A DNA stretch of 64,000 bases from Micromonospora rubida (GTDB taxonomy: Bacteria; Actinomycetota; Actinomycetes; Mycobacteriales; Micromonosporaceae). Shown here piece by piece: positions 45,601 to 58,800 of the stretch. The notes under the pieces were generated by a model. It was not told the origin of the DNA and searched no databases. It saw only the letters and a list, made by a program, of their open reading frames with translations. A program made the translations under genes and the position numbers. The stretch is taken from NCBI RefSeq assembly GCF_009908295.1, contig NZ_JAAALO010000001.1, positions 806,001-870,000 of the forward strand, given 5' to 3'. Each line of letters opens with the position of its first letter. Positions within the stretch are counted from its first letter, which is position 1.

Positions 45601-48600
45601 GGGGAGCACGACCTCGGCGAAGAGTTCGCCGTCCCGGCCCCGCCACATCGCCCGGACCCCCCGGAAGGTGGGCCCGTACCGGAGGCCGACACCGTCCAGC
45701 CGCGCGTACAGCTCCTCGACGTCGAGCGGCTCCGCGCCGGGCGGCGGCCAGGCGACGTCCGCCTGCGGGGGCGGGTCGCCGCCGGGCATCAGGACGGCGC
45801 TGGCGTACGAGGTCCAATGACCCCCTGCCGTCCGGGCGTACAGCGTGAGCCGGCGTGACCCGTCCTCGCCCGGCCCGGTGACGTCGATCCGCAGTCGGAG
45901 ATCGGCGTCACCGGGAAGCACGATCGGCGTGAGCAGGGTGAGCTGGTCGACCAGCGCGCAGCCGACCTCCTCACCGGCCCTCGCCGCGATCTCCGCCACC
46001 GCCGCGCCGGGGAGCACGACGTGCCCCTCCACCACGTGGTGTGCCAGCCACGGCGCGCCGGCCACGGAGAGCCGCCCGGTCAGCACGAGCCCGTCGGCTC
46101 CGGGCAGGGCGGCGCGGAGGAAGGGGTGCTCGACGGCGTCGAGGCCGACGGCGGTCGCGGCACCGCCGCCGGTGGCCGGCGGCAACCAGTACGACTCGGT
46201 GACGAAGGCGGTGGTGGGAAGCTCGACGAGACGCGCGCCCGGCCACACCACCGACCAGTCCGGGCGTACGCCCCGGACGTGCAGGTGCGCCAGCGAGTTC
46301 AGCAACTGCTCCGGACCGCCCTCGTCCCGGCGCAACGTGTGCACGACGGCGACGTCGGCGCCCAGGGCGTCGACGGTCTCCTGCGCGCCCGGGGTGACCA
46401 CCGGATGCGGGCTGACCTCCAGCAGGGTGGTGCAGCCGCGGTGGACCAGCGCGGTCACCGCCTCGTCGAAGCGCACCGACTCGCGCAGGTTGCGGTACCA
46501 GTAGTCCGCGTCGAACGCGTCGTCGCGGTCGATCCACCGGCCCTCCACGGAGGAGAAGAAGGGCACCTCGGGGGCGCGCGGGAGCACCGGGGCGAGCGCC
46601 TCCAGCACCTCGGCGCGGACGGCCTCCACGTGTGGGCTGTGCGAGGCGTAGTCCACGTCCACCCGCCGGGCCCGCACCTCGTCGGCCTCGCAGGCGGCGA
46701 GGAGTTCGTCGAGCGCGTCGGTGTCACCGGAGACGACCACCGACGTGGCGCCGTTGACCGCGGCCACCGCCAGCCGCCCGTCCCACCGGCGCAGCCGGTC
46801 CCGAACCTCGTCGGCGGGGAGCGCGACCGACATCATGCCGCCCAGGCCGGTGATCGCCACCAGGGCCCGGCTGCGCAGCGCCACGACCCGCGCGGCGTCC
46901 GCGACGGTCAGGGCTCCGGCCACGCACGCGGCGGCGATCTCGCCCTGGCTGTGGCCGACGACCGCGGCTGGTCGGACCCCGACCGACCGCCACACGTCCG
47001 CCAGGGCCACCATCACCGCGAAGAGGACGGGCTGGACCACGTCGATCCGGTCGAGGCCGGGGGCGCCGCGCAGCACGGCCGTCAGCTCCACGTCGACGTA
47101 CGGGGCCAACGCGGCCTCGCACTCGGCGATCCGCTCCCGGAACACCGCGTTGGTGTCCAGCAGGCGCACCGCCATGTCCCGCCACTGGGACCCCTGTCCG
47201 GGGAAGAGGAAGGCCACGCCACCCGACGGCCCGGTGCCGCCCTCCACCACCGTGGGCGACGGCCGGCCGGCGGCCAGCTCGGCCAGCCCGGCCAGGAGCG
47301 CGGGCCGGTCCGCGCCGCAGACGACCGCCCGGTACTCGTGCGCGGCGCGCGTGGTGGCCAGCGAGAACGCCACGTCGCCCGGATCCGGGTCGGGTCGGTC
47401 GGTCAGGTACCCGGCCAGCGCGGCGGCCTGGGCGCGCAGGCCGGCGGACGACCGGCCGGAGACCGTCCAGGCCCACGGCCACGAGGTGTCGCGCGCCGCC
47501 GCCCCGCCCCCGGCGGCCGGCTCGGCGCCCGGGATCGGGTCCTCGACCTGGGCGGGCGGCTCCTCCAGCACCACGTGCGCGTTCGTGCCGCTGACGCCGA
47601 ACGAGGACACGGCCGCCCTTCGGGGCGCGTCCCCGACCGGCCACGGGACGTCGGCGGCGAGCAACTGCACCGCCCCCGCCGACCAGTCCACGTGCGGGGT
47701 CGGCGCGTCCAGGTGCACCGTCCGGGGCAGTACGCCGTGGCGCATCGCCATGACCATCTTGATGATCCCGGCGACGCCCGCGGCGGCCTGCGTGTGCCCC
47801 AGGTTCGACTTGACGGAACCGAGGCGCAGCGGGCTCGTCCGGTCCCCGCCGTAGACGGCAAGCACGGCCTGCGCCTCCACCGGGTCACCGAGTGGGGTGC
47901 CGGTGCCGTGCGCCTCCACCGCGTCGACCTGCGCGGGGGTGAGCCCCGCGTCCACCAGGGCCTCCCGGATCACCCGCTGCTGGGCGGGGCCGTTGGGCGC
48001 GGTCAGCCCGTTGCTCGCGCCATCGGAGTTGACCGCGGTGCCCCGCACGACCGCGAGCACCCGCCGACCGGCGGCCAGCGCGGCCGAGAGGCGCTCCACG
48101 ACGAGCACCCCCACCCCCTCCGACCAGGCCGTGCCGTCGGCCGCCGCCGCGAACGGCTTGCACCGGCCGTCCGGGGCCAGCCCGCGTTGCCTGCTGAACT
48201 CGACGAAGGCGTCCGGGGCGGCCATCACCGTCGCGCCGCCGACCAGGGCCAGCTCGCACTCGCCCCGGCGCAGCGCGCGGACGGCGAGGTGGAGCGCGAC
48301 CAGCGACGAGGAGCAGGCGGTGTCCACCGTGACGGCGGGGCCACGCAGGCCGAGCTGGTACGACACCCGCCCGGAGACGACGCTGCCCGCGCCCTGCGAG
48401 CCCGGGTAGTCGTGGTGCATCACCCCGGTGAACACCCCGGTACGGGTCTCGCGCAGCGCGGTCGGGTCCAGGCCGGCGCGTTCCACCGCCTCCCACGAGG
48501 CCCGCAGGACGAGCCGCTGCTGCGGGTCGGTGAAGAGGGCCTCCCTGGGGGAGATGCCGAAGAAACCGGCGTCGAAGTCCCCCGCGTCGTGCAGGAAGCC

Positions 48601-48888
48601 GCCCGCCCGGACGGTGCTGGTGCCGGGATGGTCGGGGTCCGGGTGGTAGAGCGCGTCCAGGTCCCAGCCACGGTTTCCGGGGAACGGGGTGATCCCGTCC
48701 CGGCCCTCCGCGACCAGGTCCCACAGCTCGTCCGGTGATCCGACACCGCCGGGGTAGCGGCACGCCATGCCGACGATCGCGACCGGCTCGGCGGCTCGTT
48801 CCTCGACCTCGCGCAGCCGGCGGCGCGTCGACTGCAACTCCGCCGTGACCCGCCGCAGGTACTCCCGCAGCTTCTCCTCGTTGCTCAT
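39601..48888 (-). CDS. Cis-AT type I PKS, two modules: KS-AT(mmal)-DH-KR-ACP, KS-AT(mal)-ACP
   Basis: A 3095-residue PKS with an N-terminal coiled-coil docking helix (about 1-33). Module 1: KS (DTACSSS about 190, HGTGT about 328), AT (GHSQGE about 646, YASHS about 746: methylmalonyl), DH ([12 protein letters not shown] about 951, HPALLDACL about 1106), KR (VLDD motif, Tyr of ANYAAAN about 1498), ACP (GFGSLS about 1661). Module 2: KS (Cys about 1888), AT (GHSIGE about 2326, VAFHS about 2428: malonyl), a KR-like remnant without NADPH motif or catalytic Tyr (about 2670-2890), a Pro/Ala-rich linker, and ACP (LGLSSVT about 3048). It predicts a methyl-branched alkene next to a beta-ketone ready for amino-acid condensation. 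Confidence 0.95.
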   Translation of the reverse strand: MSNEEKLREYLRRVTAELQSTRRRLREVEERAAEPVAIVGMACRYPGGVGSPDELWDLVAEGRDGITPFPGNRGWDLDALYHPDPDHPGTSTVRAGGFLHDAGDFDAGFFGISPREALFTDPQQRLVLRASWEAVERAGLDPTALRETRTGVFTGVMHHDYPGSQGAGSVVSGRVSYQLGLRGPAVTVDTACSSSLVALHLAVRALRRGECELALVGGATVMAAPDAFVEFSRQRGLAPDGRCKPFAAAADGTAWSEGVGVLVVERLSAALAAGRRVLAVVRGTAVNSDGASNGLTAPNGPAQQRVIREALVDAGLTPAQVDAVEAHGTGTPLGDPVEAQAVLAVYGGDRTSPLRLGSVKSNLGHTQAAAGVAGIIKMVMAMRHGVLPRTVHLDAPTPHVDWSAGAVQLLAADVPWPVGDAPRRAAVSSFGVSGTNAHVVLEEPPAQVEDPIPGAEPAAGGGAAARDTSWPWAWTVSGRSSAGLRAQAAALAGYLTDRPDPDPGDVAFSLATTRAAHEYRAVVCGADRPALLAGLAELAAGRPSPTVVEGGTGPSGGVAFLFPGQGSQWRDMAVRLLDTNAVFRERIAECEAALAPYVDVELTAVLRGAPGLDRIDVVQPVLFAVMVALADVWRSVGVRPAAVVGHSQGEIAAACVAGALTVADAARVVALRSRALVAITGLGGMMSVALPADEVRDRLRRWDGRLAVAAVNGATSVVVSGDTDALDELLAACEADEVRARRVDVDYASHSPHVEAVRAEVLEALAPVLPRAPEVPFFSSVEGRWIDRDDAFDADYWYRNLRESVRFDEAVTALVHRGCTTLLEVSPHPVVTPGAQETVDALGADVAVVHTLRRDEGGPEQLLNSLAHLHVRGVRPDWSVVWPGARLVELPTTAFVTESYWLPPATGGGAATAVGLDAVEHPFLRAALPGADGLVLTGRLSVAGAPWLAHHVVEGHVVLPGAAVAEIAARAGEEVGCALVDQLTLLTPIVLPGDADLRLRIDVTGPGEDGSRRLTLYARTAGGHWTSYASAVLMPGGDPPPQADVAWPPPGAEPLDVEELYARLDGVGLRYGPTFRGVRAMWRGRDGELFAEVVLPGVEPGGFRVHPALLDACLHPVALGGFLTGAQDRPSLPFEWTGLRVHAVGADAVRVTLRAAGPDAVRVELADPAGAPVASVDALTLSPLPEGALGRPDRGDLLRPLRVPRPLPDEAAEYAVADPDLAALLGRRPTADVAPFVLVPAPSGEPTDAVTRALALVREWLGDERSTASTLVVVTRRVLDDVAEAAVAGLVRSAQIEHPDRFMLLDLADGDAATLTLVPAALAAGEPQVALGAGRATVPRLVRVAPVTGTPGDLGRTLVTGASGTLGRLVARHVVRALGVRDLVLASRRGPRAPGAAELAEELTGLGARVEVVACDVADRAAVARLVDAGGFSTVLHAAGVLDDALVTDLTPERLARVLRPKLDAAWHLHELLPGARLVLFSSAAGVLGGLGQANYAAANAGLDALARLRHAQGLPGISLAWGLWAAGSGMTDGADRARFDRSGFPPLPSEDALAALDAALTSPDPVLAPIRLDLAALRAQGSAVPAPLAGIAGAPARRAATRGGPGTDSELAGQLAGRVPADRQRILLDLVVGHAAAVLGYASSDLIDPDRVFRDAGFGSLSAVQLRNRLATATGLRLPATLVFDHPTPTALARHLDDRLAGTGAVAPASARGGTSDPDDPVVLVGIGCRLPGGIRTPEDLWELLVAERAGIGPFPGDRGWPLDRLYDPDPDAAGTSYTRHGGFLADVAAFDAAFFGVSPREAVAMDPQQRLLLETVWETCEDAGIDPTTLRGSPTGVFLGAMFQDYARLLEGASAEGFLAPGVGGGVLSGRVAYTFGLEGPTITVDTACSSSLTALHLAAQAIRAGECDLAFAGGVTVLATPAVFVEFSRQRGLAADGRCKPFAAAADGTALGEGVGVVLVERLSRARAHGHRVLAVLRGSAVNADGASNGLTAPNGRAQEQVIRAALAAGGLRPADVDAVEAHGTGTALGDPIEAQAVLAVYGRDRPGPLWLGSLKSNLGHLQAAAGIAGVIKSVLAIRNGLLPRSLHVDEPTPHVDWAQGDVALLSSAQPWPERPGPRRMGVSSFGISGTNVHVVIEQAPPAVDSGPGRPPLDGVPWLLSARSEAALSAQATRLLELDRATDPATVACSLATTRAAHRHRAMVTGADGETLRAGLAALAAGRPAPGALRATAGRQRLALLFAGQGSQLPGMGRGLYEAFPAFADAFDEVCAHFSLDTPLREVVFGRTELLDRTEYTQPAIFAVQVAQFRLLSSWGVAPDVLIGHSIGELSAACVCGMLSLADAATLVAARGHALGALPPGGAMVSVRAAEEEVLPLLADRDGVSIAAVNGPRAVVLSGDEDAVLTVADELSARGHRSRRLRVGVAFHSHRVDPVLAGFRAVAETLRFELPRIPIVSTVRTDEKMGGPAYWVDQLRGPVRFADAVREAREQGVTAFAEVGPDAVLAPAAEACLPDAPVRPVALLRRDRPDVRAVTEALGALHTHGVHVDWPAVHAGRAARRVPLPRYPFRSRRYWPEAAAIPTVAATGPLSATAMASATGPLSATAMMAATDPFWSAVDGGDVATALRRLDLSGDATPAQVLSALSRLRSGVVPPVRQRASWRRVPDGPPVVLARDVLLVAPPAGGEDLADAVAGALTRHGARVRVGGVEPPDLVVALPGAEPVAGPGVPCWTLTQGGAGGDGDHVVALPLEVDGRARARLCAVVAAGHRDTRIRPDGVFVREYETARTADRWQPHGDVLVAGPTDELTGALVAAVLRGGARCLVAGDTPCPPGAVRVTDVAEPPSLTAAVVRAGTELADVTAPLVAIVSMGRRVDPRSEEDVARGRASVAVAVDPELDPRSAVLGVWEAMAAGDPAVRLVAAPPAPAPALVAVPDPVPAPAPAPGSGSASGGPVDPAPPRHDPQAPGPPPEAEPAAVPEPHAGAGESVPDGAGRAELRVTLTTLPRDRWDAAVLGGVRTLAAAVLGHDSAAEIGVDEEFLDLGLSSVTALELRSHLGGFTGLDLAADVLYECPTPRALTDLVLARLATEIG
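41054..41128. repeat. Imperfect tandem duplication (39 and 36 bp) in the PKS linker after AT2
   Basis: Two adjacent units, 41054-41092 and 41093-41128, encode near-identical [10 protein letters not shown] segments in the post-AT linker of the cis-AT PKS. The duplication is in frame and lies outside any catalytic domain, consistent with slippage in a tolerant linker. Confidence 0.65.
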
Positions 48889-51800
48889 CGGATTCGCTCC
48901 TCCAGCTCCGGAAGCGGGCCGCCGAGTTCGGCGTCGATCAGGGCGAACACCTCGTCGTCTGTGGCGGTGTCGAAGGCCGCCACCGGTCCGGTCGCGGCGC
49001 CCGGTGTCAGTTCGGCGAGCAGGCCGCGGACCCGGCGTGCCGCACGGTCGCGCGCCTGGTCGTCCGTGGCGGCCCCGGCCAGCGCGGCGGCGATCCGGTC
49101 GAAGGCGGCGAAGAGCCCGGGGAGATCACTGGCCGAGGCCTCGCCGGAGAAGCGTTCGTCCAGGTGGGCGGTCAGGTCGGCCGGGGTGGGGTGGTCGAAG
49201 ACCAGCGTCGCCTCCAACGGCAGGCCGAGCGCGGCACCGAGCCGGTTGCGGAACTCCACCGAACTCAGCGAGTCGAAGCCGAGTTCCTGGAACGACCGGT
49301 CCGACTCGATCGCGGCGGGGCCGGAGTAGCCGAGCACCGCGGCCGCCGCACCGCGGACCAGCGTGGACAGCCGGGCCCGCCGCTCGTCCGGGTCGAGCCG
49401 GGCGAGGCCGTCACCACCGAGGAGCCGACCGCCCTGGTCGGCTGCACCGACCGGCGCGGCCCGTTGGAGGCCCCGCAGCAGGTGCGGGACGACGGCGGCC
49501 CGGCCCGGACTCAACCGGACCGGGACGACGCCCGCATTCGGGCCGGCGAGGGCGGCGTCGAACAGGCGTAGCGCCGCGTCGACCGGGAGCAGGTCGATGC
49601 CGCCGCGTTCCAGCCGGTGGCGGTCGACCGTCATGCCCTCCGTGATGGCCCACGGGCCCCAGGCCAGGGAGACGGCCCGCCCGCCAACCGCGACGCGATG
49701 CCGGGCGAGCGCGTCGAGGTACGCGTTGGCCGCCGCGTAGTTCGCCTGGCCCGGCCCGCCGAACACGCCCGCGGCGGAGGAGAAGAGCACCAGTTCGGCG
49801 TCGGGGAGCAGATCGGCGAGGTTCGCCGCGCCGTCCACCTTCGGGCGGAACACGGCGTCGAGCCGCTCCGCGTCGAGCGCGGTGATCACCCCGTCGTCGA
49901 GCACACCCGCGGCGTGCAGCACCATCGTGACCGACCGGCCCGCCAGCGTCGCCGCGAGCCTGGCGCGGTCGGCGACGTCGCAGGCGGCGACCTCGACCCG
50001 GGCGTCCAGCCCGGACAGGTCGGCCAGGTCGGCGCTGACCCGGCCGCTGCGGCTGACCAGCAGGAGATCCCGGACCCCGTACCGCTCGACCAGGTGGCGG
50101 ACGACCGGCCCGGCGAGGGCGCCGCTGCCGCCGGTGACGAGGACGGTGCCGGGGATGCGCCGCTCGGGCGCCGCCACGGTCGGCGTACGCACCAACCGGG
50201 CGGCGAGTATCCGGCCGCCGCGCACCGACAGCTGGGGCTCGTCGGACGCCAACGCGCGGGGCAGCGATCCGATGTCGTCGGTGTCGACGAGCGTGAACCG
50301 GCCCGGGTGTTCGGACTGCGCGGAGCGCACCAGGCCCCAGGCCGCGGCCGTGGCGGGGTCCGGGTCGGCGGTGACGAAGACCAGTCGGGCGGCGGCGAAC
50401 CGGTCGTCGGCCAGCCACTGCCGTACCCGGTCGAGGGCCTGCCGGGTGAGCGTGTGCGCGGCGTCGGCCGTCGCCCCGCCGGGGCCGACCGGAAGAACGA
50501 CCACCGGCGGCACCTCGCACAGCTCGGGCAGGCTCTCCGCCCGGGTCACCCGCACCCCGCACGCGCGCAGCGCGGCGTCGACGCCGGCCGGGTCGGCGCC
50601 GACGACCGCGTAGTGCGGGTCCGGGTCCGGGTCGGGGACGTCGACCGGCACCCAGTCGACGCGGTAGAGGGGGTCGGCGGGTGCCCCGGCCGGGCGCAGC
50701 GCGACCGAGTCGACCGACGCCACCGGCGCTCCGGACGCGTCGACGAGCCGCACCGCGACCGTGTCGGGCCGGATCCGGGTCACCTGGGCCCGGGCGGCCG
50801 TCACGCCGGGGGTGTGCACCCGCACGCCGGACCACGCGAACGGCAGGTACGCGCGATCGCCGGGGAGGAACCCGCCGACCGCCACCGCGTGCAGGGCGGC
50901 GTCGAGCAGCACCGGGTGCAGCAGGTACGGCCCCGCGTCCCCGCCGGGCACCACCACGTCGGCCCAGACCGTGTCGGCGGCCCGCCAGGCGCGGCGCAGG
51001 CCCTGGAAGGCGGGGCCGTACCCGATCGACTGGTAGAGGTCGGCGACGTCGACCTCCTCGGCGTCGGCGGGGAGCGGCACCGTGGCGACGGACGCCGGCC
51101 CCGGGGGGCTGGCACCCGCCGCCACGTCGTCTCGGGCTGGGGCGAGGGCTCCCGTCACGTGCCGGGTCCACGGGCCGTCGGTGGGCCGGGCGTGCAGCTC
51201 GAAGCTCCGCTCCCCGGTCGCGCCGGGCGGCCGTACGGTGAACCGGAGGTCGGCGTCGCCGAAGGGCAGCGGGGTCTCGGTCACCAGCTCGGTCAACCGG
51301 GGGCAGCCGAGCCGGGTTCCCGCGTGGAGAGCCAGCTCGACGAGGAACGTTCCGGGGACGAGCGCGACGCCGTCGATGGTGTGGTCGGCCAGCCACGGCT
51401 GGTCCGCCGGTGACGTCCTCGCCGTGAGGACGTCACCGTCCGGCAGTTCGACGAGTTCGGCCCTCGCCCGGGTGGCCCGTGGGCCGGCGTCCACCCAGTG
51501 GCGGTCCCGAGCGAACGGGTAGCCGGGCAGCGAGAGCCGACGCGGACGTGCGGGCGACGGGATCGTGACCTCGGCGCCCGTCACCCAGGCACGGGCGAGC
51601 GCGGGCAGGTCGTCGCCGGCTGCCGGGGCGGGGGGCCGCTGTCGTCTCCCCCGGTGGCAGCCGACGCCGGTGCGCAGGGCCTCGACGAACTCGGCGGTGG
51701 ACGTGGCGACGACGGCGAGGCGCTCGTCGAGATGGTCGCGCCCGTCCCAGAGGGTGAACGCGAGCGCCGCCGGGTCCCCGGCCGGGACGGCCGCGCCGAT

Positions 51801-54800
51801 CCGGGCCGCCAGGTCGGTCAGGGTGCTCTCCCCGTCGATCGGCGGCCGGACGTCGAAGGTCTCCTCCACGCGGTGGCCCAGCTCCACCAGCTTCGGGTAG
51901 TCCAGCCCCAGCTCCGCCAGGGGCTCGTCCGGGTCGACCGGAAAGCCCACGACCCCGGTCAGGATCGCCGCGAGGATGGCGGGGACGTCCCCGCCGGGCC
52001 GCTCCAGACGCGCCAGCAGCCCCGCCACCAGTTCGTCGAGCCGGGTGCCGTCCTTGGCGGAGAGGACGAAGAGCCGGGGCTCGACCGGCTCGGGCTCCGG
52101 CACCGCCACACGATGCTCGGCGAGGACGACGTGCGCGTTCGCGCCGCCCGCGCCGAAGGAACTGATCGCGGCGGCCCGTGGGGCGCCACCGCACGAGGCC
52201 CAGGGCTCCGTGCTCCGCTGCACGCGGAACCGTGACCTGGCCCAGTCCACGGTGGGGTTGAGCGGCTCGGCGTGCAGGGACGGCACCAGTTCCCGGTGGC
52301 GCAGTTGCAGCACGACCTTGGTGACCGCGGCGATCCCCGCCGCCGATTCGAGGTGGCCGATGTTCGACTTGATCGAACCGAGCGGCCACGGGCCACGACC
52401 GGCACCGACACGGTCGAAGGCCTGTTCCAGCGCGGCGACCTCGATCGGGTCGCCGAGGCTGGTGCCGGTGCCGTGCGCCTCGACGTAGCCGATCTCCGCC
52501 GGGTCCACGGCGGACCGGGCCAGCGACTCCGCGACGAGCGCGGCCTGCGACGCCGGGTTGGGCACGGAGAAGCCCGCGGTACGGCCGCCGTGGTTCAGGG
52601 CGGTGCCCCGAACGACCGCGTGCACGTGGTCGCCGTCGCGCAGCGCGTCCCGCAGCGGTCGCAGCAGCACCACCCCGACGCCCTCACCGGGGACGTAGCC
52701 GTCCCCGCCGGTGCCGAAGGCGCGGCACCGGCCGTCGGTGGAGAGGAAGGACGACTGACTCAACAGCAGGTACTTGTTGGGGTGGACGGCGAGGTTGACC
52801 CCGCCGGCCAGGGCCGCCTCGCACTCCCCGCGCCGGATCGCGTCGACGGCGAGGTGGATCGTCGTCAGCGACGACGAGCACATCGAGTCCAGCGCGATGC
52901 TCGGCCCCCGAAGGTCGAGGAAGAACGAGACCCGGTTGGCGATGGACGCGCTGAACGAGGAGGGCACCAGGCCCGGTTCGTCGCGGACTCCGTGGAGTTG
53001 GTACTGGTTGTACATCACCCCGGCGAACACCCCCACGGCCCGCCCCCGCCAGGCCGAGGGCGCGTGCCCGGCCTCCTCGAACGCGTGCCACGCCTCCTGG
53101 AGGAAGAGCCGCTCCTGCGGATCCAGCACCGCGGCCTCGTTCGGCGAGATGTGGAAGAAGGAGGCGTCGAACTCGTCGACCCCGTCGACGAAACCGCCCC
53201 ACCTGCCGTACGACCGCCCGGGGACGCCCTTGCTCTCGGCGTGGATCGCACGGTGGTCCCACCGGTCCGCGGGGACCTCGGTGACGCAGTCGCGGCCGGC
53301 GCGCAGGTTGGCCCAGAACTCGTCCAGGTCACGGGCCATCGGATAGCGGCCGCTGATGCCCACGATGGCGACCGCGTCGTCGACGTCGGCCGACGCGGGC
53401 CCCGGGACGGCGGCGGTGGCCACGGCTGCGTTCCCGGCGGCGGTGCTTTCGGCGGCGGCACCCCCAACGGCGGCGGTGGCCTGCACGAACTGGGCGGTGA
53501 TCATGGCCGGGTCGCCGACGAGGGCCACCACGTGCGACCGGCCGCTCCCCACCGAGCGCAGCAGGATCTCCACCGCCGTCGGGGTGTCCATGGCCCGCAG
53601 CCCCATCCGCCGCAGGCCGGCGGTGTCGACCGGCATGCCTCCGTCGGCCCACGCCGGCCAGGCCACCGACACGACGTCCGGCTTGCCCTCGGCGAAGCCG
53701 TCCAGGTAGGCGTTGGCGCAGGAGTAGTCGGCCTGACCGGGGTTGCCCCACACCGCGGCCGTGGACGAGCAGAGCACCAGGAAGTCCATGTCGAGGTGGC
53801 TGGTGGCGTCGTGAAGATGACGCGCTCCGGCTGTCTTGGGCGCCAGCACCGCCCGGACGTCCTCGGGGGCCTTGCCCACGATCAGCCCGTCGCGCAGAAC
53901 ACCGGCGGCGTGCACGACGCCGTGCAGCGCGCCGAACGTGTCCACGGCGGTGTCGACCGCACGGCGTACCTCGTCGCCCCGGGTCACGTCCGCGACCACC
54001 GTGACGACCTCGGCGCCGAGGCCGGTCAGTTCAGCGGTCACCGCCGGGTCGGCGGCCGTCCGGCCGCAGAGCACCAGCCGCGCCGCGACCGTCCGCGCCA
54101 GGTTCCGGGCCAGAGCCAGGCCCACCCCGCCCAGACCCCCCGTGATCAGGTACACGCCGCGGTGCCGCAGCCGAGCCGGCCGGTCCGGCGCCGGCATCGG
54201 CGAGAAGACCCGGACCTGGCGTTCGCCGGCCGCGTACCGGACGTCCACGTCGGGCACGCCGGCGGCCAGCTCCGCCAGCGCGTCGGCCCGCCGTGGCGAC
54301 CGCACCACGGCCGCTCGGGCGTTCGGCTGCTCGCGGACGAGGGTCCGGAACAGGCCGGCCACGGCCGCGACCGGCGCGTCGACCGGAAGGTGGCACACCA
54401 GCCGGAGCGGTCCCCTTCCCGCCCGGAGCACTGCGGCGGCGAACCCGGTCAGGGCGACGGCCTCACGGTCGAGGTCCTGCGGGTCGGCCGGGAGCCAGAG
54501 CACGTCCCGGGCGTCGTTCGCGGCCAGCAGCGCCGGCCAGGATCTCGGCGTGGCCGCGTCGACGGTCAGCACGGACGCCGGCGGCGGGACGGAGGGCAGC
54601 GGCGTCGTCCGCCAGGTCGGCTCGAACCACACCACCTCCGCCGGCACGTCGGCCGGAGCCTCGGTCGACCCGTCGGCAGCCGCTCCGCTCGACACCGGCC
54701 GCCCGCCGCCCACCGGCTCGTACGCCCCGAGGTGCCCGACCAGCGCGGCGAACGTGTTGTGCTCGAAGAGCAGCGTCGGCGAGAAGTCGGTGCCGTAGAC

Positions 54801-55820
54801 CCGTTCGAGGTCCCCGGCGACGCCGAGCAGCGCCCCGGAGTCGAGGCCCAGCTCGTAGAAGCCGGCCTCCTCGTCGAACTCCGCGCTGCCGAGGCGCTCG
54901 GCGACCAGCCCACGCACGATGCCGGACGCGGAACGCGGCGGTCGCGGCGGCGCACCCCGCAACCGGGTGATGGCGGCCTCGTCCCGGACCCGTTTGGAGG
55001 TCAGGCCACGCAGCCACAGGACAGTGCCGCCGTCCGGTTCGTGGAAGCTGATGTCGCAGGTGGTGAGGTCGCCGTCCGGGCCGGCGGGGCGGGGCGGCGT
55101 GGTGTGCACCAGGTTCCGCCCCCCGATCGGCCCCCGGGCCCGGAACGACTCGATCAGCATCGGGATGTACGGCCGGGCCGCCGCGCCGACCACACCGGTG
55201 GCGAACTGCGTCGGCAACAGCGTCGACGAGTCCAGCGCGGCCGGGTGCAGGTGGAAGTAGTCGGCGTACCCGGCGGCCTGCGGAGCCAGCGACAGGTCCG
55301 CCAGCAGCTCCCCCGCGCCGACGTGCAGGATGCCCCGGGCCCGCATGAAGTCCCCGTGTTCGATGCCGGTGGCCCGGACCGTCGCGTACAGCTCCGCCAT
55401 GTCCACCGTGCGGTTCGCCCGCGCCCGGACCCCGGCCAGGTCGATGACGTGCGCCGGGAAGGGCAGATCCAGGTGGAGCTGGCAGTCCAGGACCGGCTCG
55501 GCGACCCCCGACGGCCGGCGGGTGCCGGTGACCGAGACCAGGTGGTGCCCGCCGGACGCGGTGAAGCGCAGGGTCAGCGTGGTGTCGAAGTCCACCCCGG
55601 CCGCGACCGGCGTACGGAACAGCACCCGGCGCAGCTCGGCGCGGGCGGTGTCGACGCCCCGTGCGCGCAGGATCCGGTAGATCATGTCGAGGAACGACAC
55701 GCCGGGCAGGATGCGCGTGCCGTACACGCGGTGGTCGCGCAGCACCGGATCGGTTCCGCGCACCAGCACTGTGCAGGTCAGTCCGTCCAACGCGTCCATC
55801 TGTTCCCTCCCGGCAGGCAC
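48885..55820 (-). CDS. Hybrid-architecture type I PKS: DH-ACP-KR-KS-(dead ACP)-DH-KR-ACP, no AT
   Basis: A 2311-residue PKS with no AT domain. The N-terminal DH ([12 protein letters not shown] about 29, HPAALD about 197), ACP (GLDSGAL about 327) and KR (Tyr of ADYSCAN about 697) complete the KS ending the previous protein, a split-module order typical of trans-AT PKSs. Next come KS (SMCSSS about 980, HGTGT about 1118), a carrier-like segment with Tyr where Ser belongs (LGLDYPKL about 1305), DH ([12 protein letters not shown] about 1478), KR (VLDD, ANYAAAN about 2027) and ACP (GFDSLSS about 2182). The end, [13 protein letters not shown], is a cis-AT-type docking helix that fits the next PKS. 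Stop and start overlap (ATGA). Confidence 0.93.
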   Translation of the reverse strand: MPAGREQMDALDGLTCTVLVRGTDPVLRDHRVYGTRILPGVSFLDMIYRILRARGVDTARAELRRVLFRTPVAAGVDFDTTLTLRFTASGGHHLVSVTGTRRPSGVAEPVLDCQLHLDLPFPAHVIDLAGVRARANRTVDMAELYATVRATGIEHGDFMRARGILHVGAGELLADLSLAPQAAGYADYFHLHPAALDSSTLLPTQFATGVVGAAARPYIPMLIESFRARGPIGGRNLVHTTPPRPAGPDGDLTTCDISFHEPDGGTVLWLRGLTSKRVRDEAAITRLRGAPPRPPRSASGIVRGLVAERLGSAEFDEEAGFYELGLDSGALLGVAGDLERVYGTDFSPTLLFEHNTFAALVGHLGAYEPVGGGRPVSSGAAADGSTEAPADVPAEVVWFEPTWRTTPLPSVPPPASVLTVDAATPRSWPALLAANDARDVLWLPADPQDLDREAVALTGFAAAVLRAGRGPLRLVCHLPVDAPVAAVAGLFRTLVREQPNARAAVVRSPRRADALAELAAGVPDVDVRYAAGERQVRVFSPMPAPDRPARLRHRGVYLITGGLGGVGLALARNLARTVAARLVLCGRTAADPAVTAELTGLGAEVVTVVADVTRGDEVRRAVDTAVDTFGALHGVVHAAGVLRDGLIVGKAPEDVRAVLAPKTAGARHLHDATSHLDMDFLVLCSSTAAVWGNPGQADYSCANAYLDGFAEGKPDVVSVAWPAWADGGMPVDTAGLRRMGLRAMDTPTAVEILLRSVGSGRSHVVALVGDPAMITAQFVQATAAVGGAAAESTAAGNAAVATAAVPGPASADVDDAVAIVGISGRYPMARDLDEFWANLRAGRDCVTEVPADRWDHRAIHAESKGVPGRSYGRWGGFVDGVDEFDASFFHISPNEAAVLDPQERLFLQEAWHAFEEAGHAPSAWRGRAVGVFAGVMYNQYQLHGVRDEPGLVPSSFSASIANRVSFFLDLRGPSIALDSMCSSSLTTIHLAVDAIRRGECEAALAGGVNLAVHPNKYLLLSQSSFLSTDGRCRAFGTGGDGYVPGEGVGVVLLRPLRDALRDGDHVHAVVRGTALNHGGRTAGFSVPNPASQAALVAESLARSAVDPAEIGYVEAHGTGTSLGDPIEVAALEQAFDRVGAGRGPWPLGSIKSNIGHLESAAGIAAVTKVVLQLRHRELVPSLHAEPLNPTVDWARSRFRVQRSTEPWASCGGAPRAAAISSFGAGGANAHVVLAEHRVAVPEPEPVEPRLFVLSAKDGTRLDELVAGLLARLERPGGDVPAILAAILTGVVGFPVDPDEPLAELGLDYPKLVELGHRVEETFDVRPPIDGESTLTDLAARIGAAVPAGDPAALAFTLWDGRDHLDERLAVVATSTAEFVEALRTGVGCHRGRRQRPPAPAAGDDLPALARAWVTGAEVTIPSPARPRRLSLPGYPFARDRHWVDAGPRATRARAELVELPDGDVLTARTSPADQPWLADHTIDGVALVPGTFLVELALHAGTRLGCPRLTELVTETPLPFGDADLRFTVRPPGATGERSFELHARPTDGPWTRHVTGALAPARDDVAAGASPPGPASVATVPLPADAEEVDVADLYQSIGYGPAFQGLRRAWRAADTVWADVVVPGGDAGPYLLHPVLLDAALHAVAVGGFLPGDRAYLPFAWSGVRVHTPGVTAARAQVTRIRPDTVAVRLVDASGAPVASVDSVALRPAGAPADPLYRVDWVPVDVPDPDPDPHYAVVGADPAGVDAALRACGVRVTRAESLPELCEVPPVVVLPVGPGGATADAAHTLTRQALDRVRQWLADDRFAAARLVFVTADPDPATAAAWGLVRSAQSEHPGRFTLVDTDDIGSLPRALASDEPQLSVRGGRILAARLVRTPTVAAPERRIPGTVLVTGGSGALAGPVVRHLVERYGVRDLLLVSRSGRVSADLADLSGLDARVEVAACDVADRARLAATLAGRSVTMVLHAAGVLDDGVITALDAERLDAVFRPKVDGAANLADLLPDAELVLFSSAAGVFGGPGQANYAAANAYLDALARHRVAVGGRAVSLAWGPWAITEGMTVDRHRLERGGIDLLPVDAALRLFDAALAGPNAGVVPVRLSPGRAAVVPHLLRGLQRAAPVGAADQGGRLLGGDGLARLDPDERRARLSTLVRGAAAAVLGYSGPAAIESDRSFQELGFDSLSSVEFRNRLGAALGLPLEATLVFDHPTPADLTAHLDERFSGEASASDLPGLFAAFDRIAAALAGAATDDQARDRAARRVRGLLAELTPGAATGPVAAFDTATDDEVFALIDAELGGPLPELEERIR

Positions 55821-58800
55821 TAGAACTGGAGCTCGAAGAACGGCACGGGCGGCACCGGTGGTTCCCGATGGCCGTTGCCGTGTACGGGCGGACGCGCCGG
55901 CGGGTCGAACCAGAAGCGCCGCCGGCGGTAGCGGGGCGGCTCAAGGACGGGGCGCGAGGACAGGTAGCCGTCCGGTGCCTGGCGGACCACCAGGTGCGCG
56001 TTGGTGCCGCCGAACCCGAATGAGCTGACCGCCCCCCGGCGCACCCCGTCGCGGCCGGCCCACGGTCGCGACTGCCGGACCGGGAACAGCGGCGACTCGT
56101 CGAACCGGAAGCGCCGGTTGAGCGTCGCGCAGTGCAGTGTCGGCGGCAGCTGCCCGTGGTGGACCGAGAGCACCACCTTGATCAGCCCGGCGATGCCGGC
56201 CGCGCTGAGGGTGTGCCCGATGTTCGTCTTCACGCTGCCGACGCCGCAGAAACCGATCTCGTCGGTGGCTCCCCGGAACACCTCCGTGAGCGCCTTCAGC
56301 TCCATCGGGTCACCGATCATGGTGCCGGTGCCGTGCGCCTCCACGTAGCCGAGCTGGGCCGGGGAGACACCGGCGTCGGCCAGTGCCGCCTCGATGACCT
56401 CCCGCTGCGCGCGCGGGTTGGGGGTGGTGATGCCCATGGTGCGACCGTCGTTGTTGACGGCGCTTCCCTCGATCACCGCGTACACCCGGTCGCCGTCGCG
56501 GACCGCGTCGCCCAGCCGCTTGAGCAGCAGGACACCGACGCCCTCGCCGAGGACGATGCCGTCGGCCCGCTCGTCGAACGTGTGGCACCGCCCGGTCGGC
56601 GACAGCGCACCCGCCTGGCTCATGCCGACGAACGGCACCTCGTCGAGGAGGATCTCCACGCCCCCGGCGAAGGCCAGATCCGACTCCCCCGCCCGCAGGC
56701 CCGCGGCGGCCAGGTGCACCGCGACGAGCGCCGACGAGCAGGCCGTGTCGACCACGACGGCGGGCCCGCGCAGGTCGAGGAAGTGCGACAACTGCGCGGC
56801 GATGAAGTTCTGCGCCATCCCGCTGATCGAGTGCGGCCCCGCCGTACCGTGATGCGCGCCGAAGTTCGCCGCCCGGCCGCCCGCGTACACGCCCACGCGC
56901 CGACCGGCGACGTCGGGCGGCGTGAGCCCGGCATCGGCCAGGCACTCCGCGCCGGCTTCGAGGAACTGCCGCACGAGTGGGTCGAGGTGCGCGGCCCCGG
57001 CCGGGTCGAGCCGGAAGAACTCCGGGTCGAAGTCCTCGATGCCGTCGAGGAAGCCGCCCCACTTGCTGACGGTGGTGCCGGGTTCCTGGACGGGCCGCCA
57101 GAACCGGTTCGGGTCCCAACGCGACGGCGGCACCTCGGTCACCGAGTCACGCCCGTCCGCCAGGTTTCGCCAGAACGACTGGTGATCGGGTGCGCCGGGG
57201 AAGTGGGCGGCGATGCCCACCACGGCGACACCGTCGCGGCGGTGGGCCGGCCGGGCCGCCATCACGACCGGCGCGGACGTCACGACGGGCGCAGGCTCGT
57301 CCGGGACGGTCGGGCCGGTGCCGGACCCGAGGCCGATCCCGGACCCCGGGCGGGTGCCGGGCTCCGGGTCGGTCTGCCCGTCCGGGTCGGTCTGCCCGTC
57401 CGGGTCGGTCTGCCCGTCCGGGTCGTCGAGGGACGGGAACTGTTCCCGCAACGCGGCCGCGAGCAGCGTCACGGTCGGGTGCTCCAGGACCACCGACGCC
57501 TCGGCGAGCACCCCGAACCTCCGCTCGAACGCGGCGAGAAGCTGGGCGATCATGATGGAGTCCATGCCGAGATCGGCGAAGTCCGCGTCCGGCCCGACCT
57601 GCGTGACGTCCAGCCTGAGCGTCTCGGCGACGACCTCGCCCACCCGCCGGGCGAGGGCGGAACCGGGTGCGGCCGGGCGGGCCGGGGGGCCGTCGGGCGC
57701 GACCGGGCGGGCCGGGAGGTCACCGGGCCGGGAGGTCCGCGTCGGCGTCGGCGCCGCACCCGGCCGGCCGGGTACCGGCACCGTCAGCAGCGCACGGGCG
57801 TCGAAGCGGTCGATGTCAACGGCGCAGGGCAGCACCACCGGGTCCGCAGCGGCCATGGCCTGGTCGAGCAGGACCAGGCCGGTCGCCGGGTCCAGCGTCC
57901 GCAGGCCGAGGTCCCGGTACGCGGCCGTGTCGACCTCGGGCATGCCGGCCGACCGCCAGCTCGGCCACTGCACCGACCGCACGACCGGCCCGGTCCCACC
58001 GGTGGCGGACCGGTACTCGGCGACCCGGTCCAGCACGGAGTTGGCCAGCGCGTAGTCGCTCATGCCCACCGCCAACGCGGGCACCTGCGCGGCGATGGAC
58101 GAGTACAGCACGACGAACCGCAGCGGGTCGTCCGCGCACGCGTCCAGGACGGCCTGGAGCCCCGAGGTCTTCGGCATCAGGACGCGGCGCATGTCCTCCG
58201 CGCGCTTGCCGATGAAGGCCGGGTCGCTCATCACGCCGAGGCCGGCGCAGTGGACGATGCCGGCGATCGGGCCCCACTCGCGCCGTACGCGATCGAGCAC
58301 CCCACCGATCTCCGCCAGCGGCGCGCTCTCCACGAGCACCCGCACCCCCGGGCGGTCGAGCGCCGCGAGGTCACGAAGTCGCGCCGCCAGCGACGGCTCG
58401 GTGTCGGGATCGTCGACCAGCGCGGACCAGTTCTCCCGGTCGGGCAGCGCGGACCGCCCCAGCAGCACCAGCCGGTCCGCGCCGCGTTCGACGAGTTCGG
58501 CTGCCACCAGCCGGCCCAGGGCGCCCGTGCCGCCGGTGATCACCACCACCTGCCCGGCCAGGTCGGCCGACCACCCGGCCGCCGTCGCGGTCGCGTCACC
58601 CACGCGCAGCACCGGCGTGTGCCGCACGCCGTCGCGCAGGCACACCTCGGTCACCGGGTCGGTCGCAGCGAGTTCCGCGGCGACGGCGGTCCGCAGCGCG
58701 GCCGGGTCGAGGGTGTCGACGTCGAGGGTGCGCGCGAACACGGTCCGGTACTCGGCGGTCAGCATCCGGACGAGGCCCGCGAACGCGGCGCCGCGCAGGC

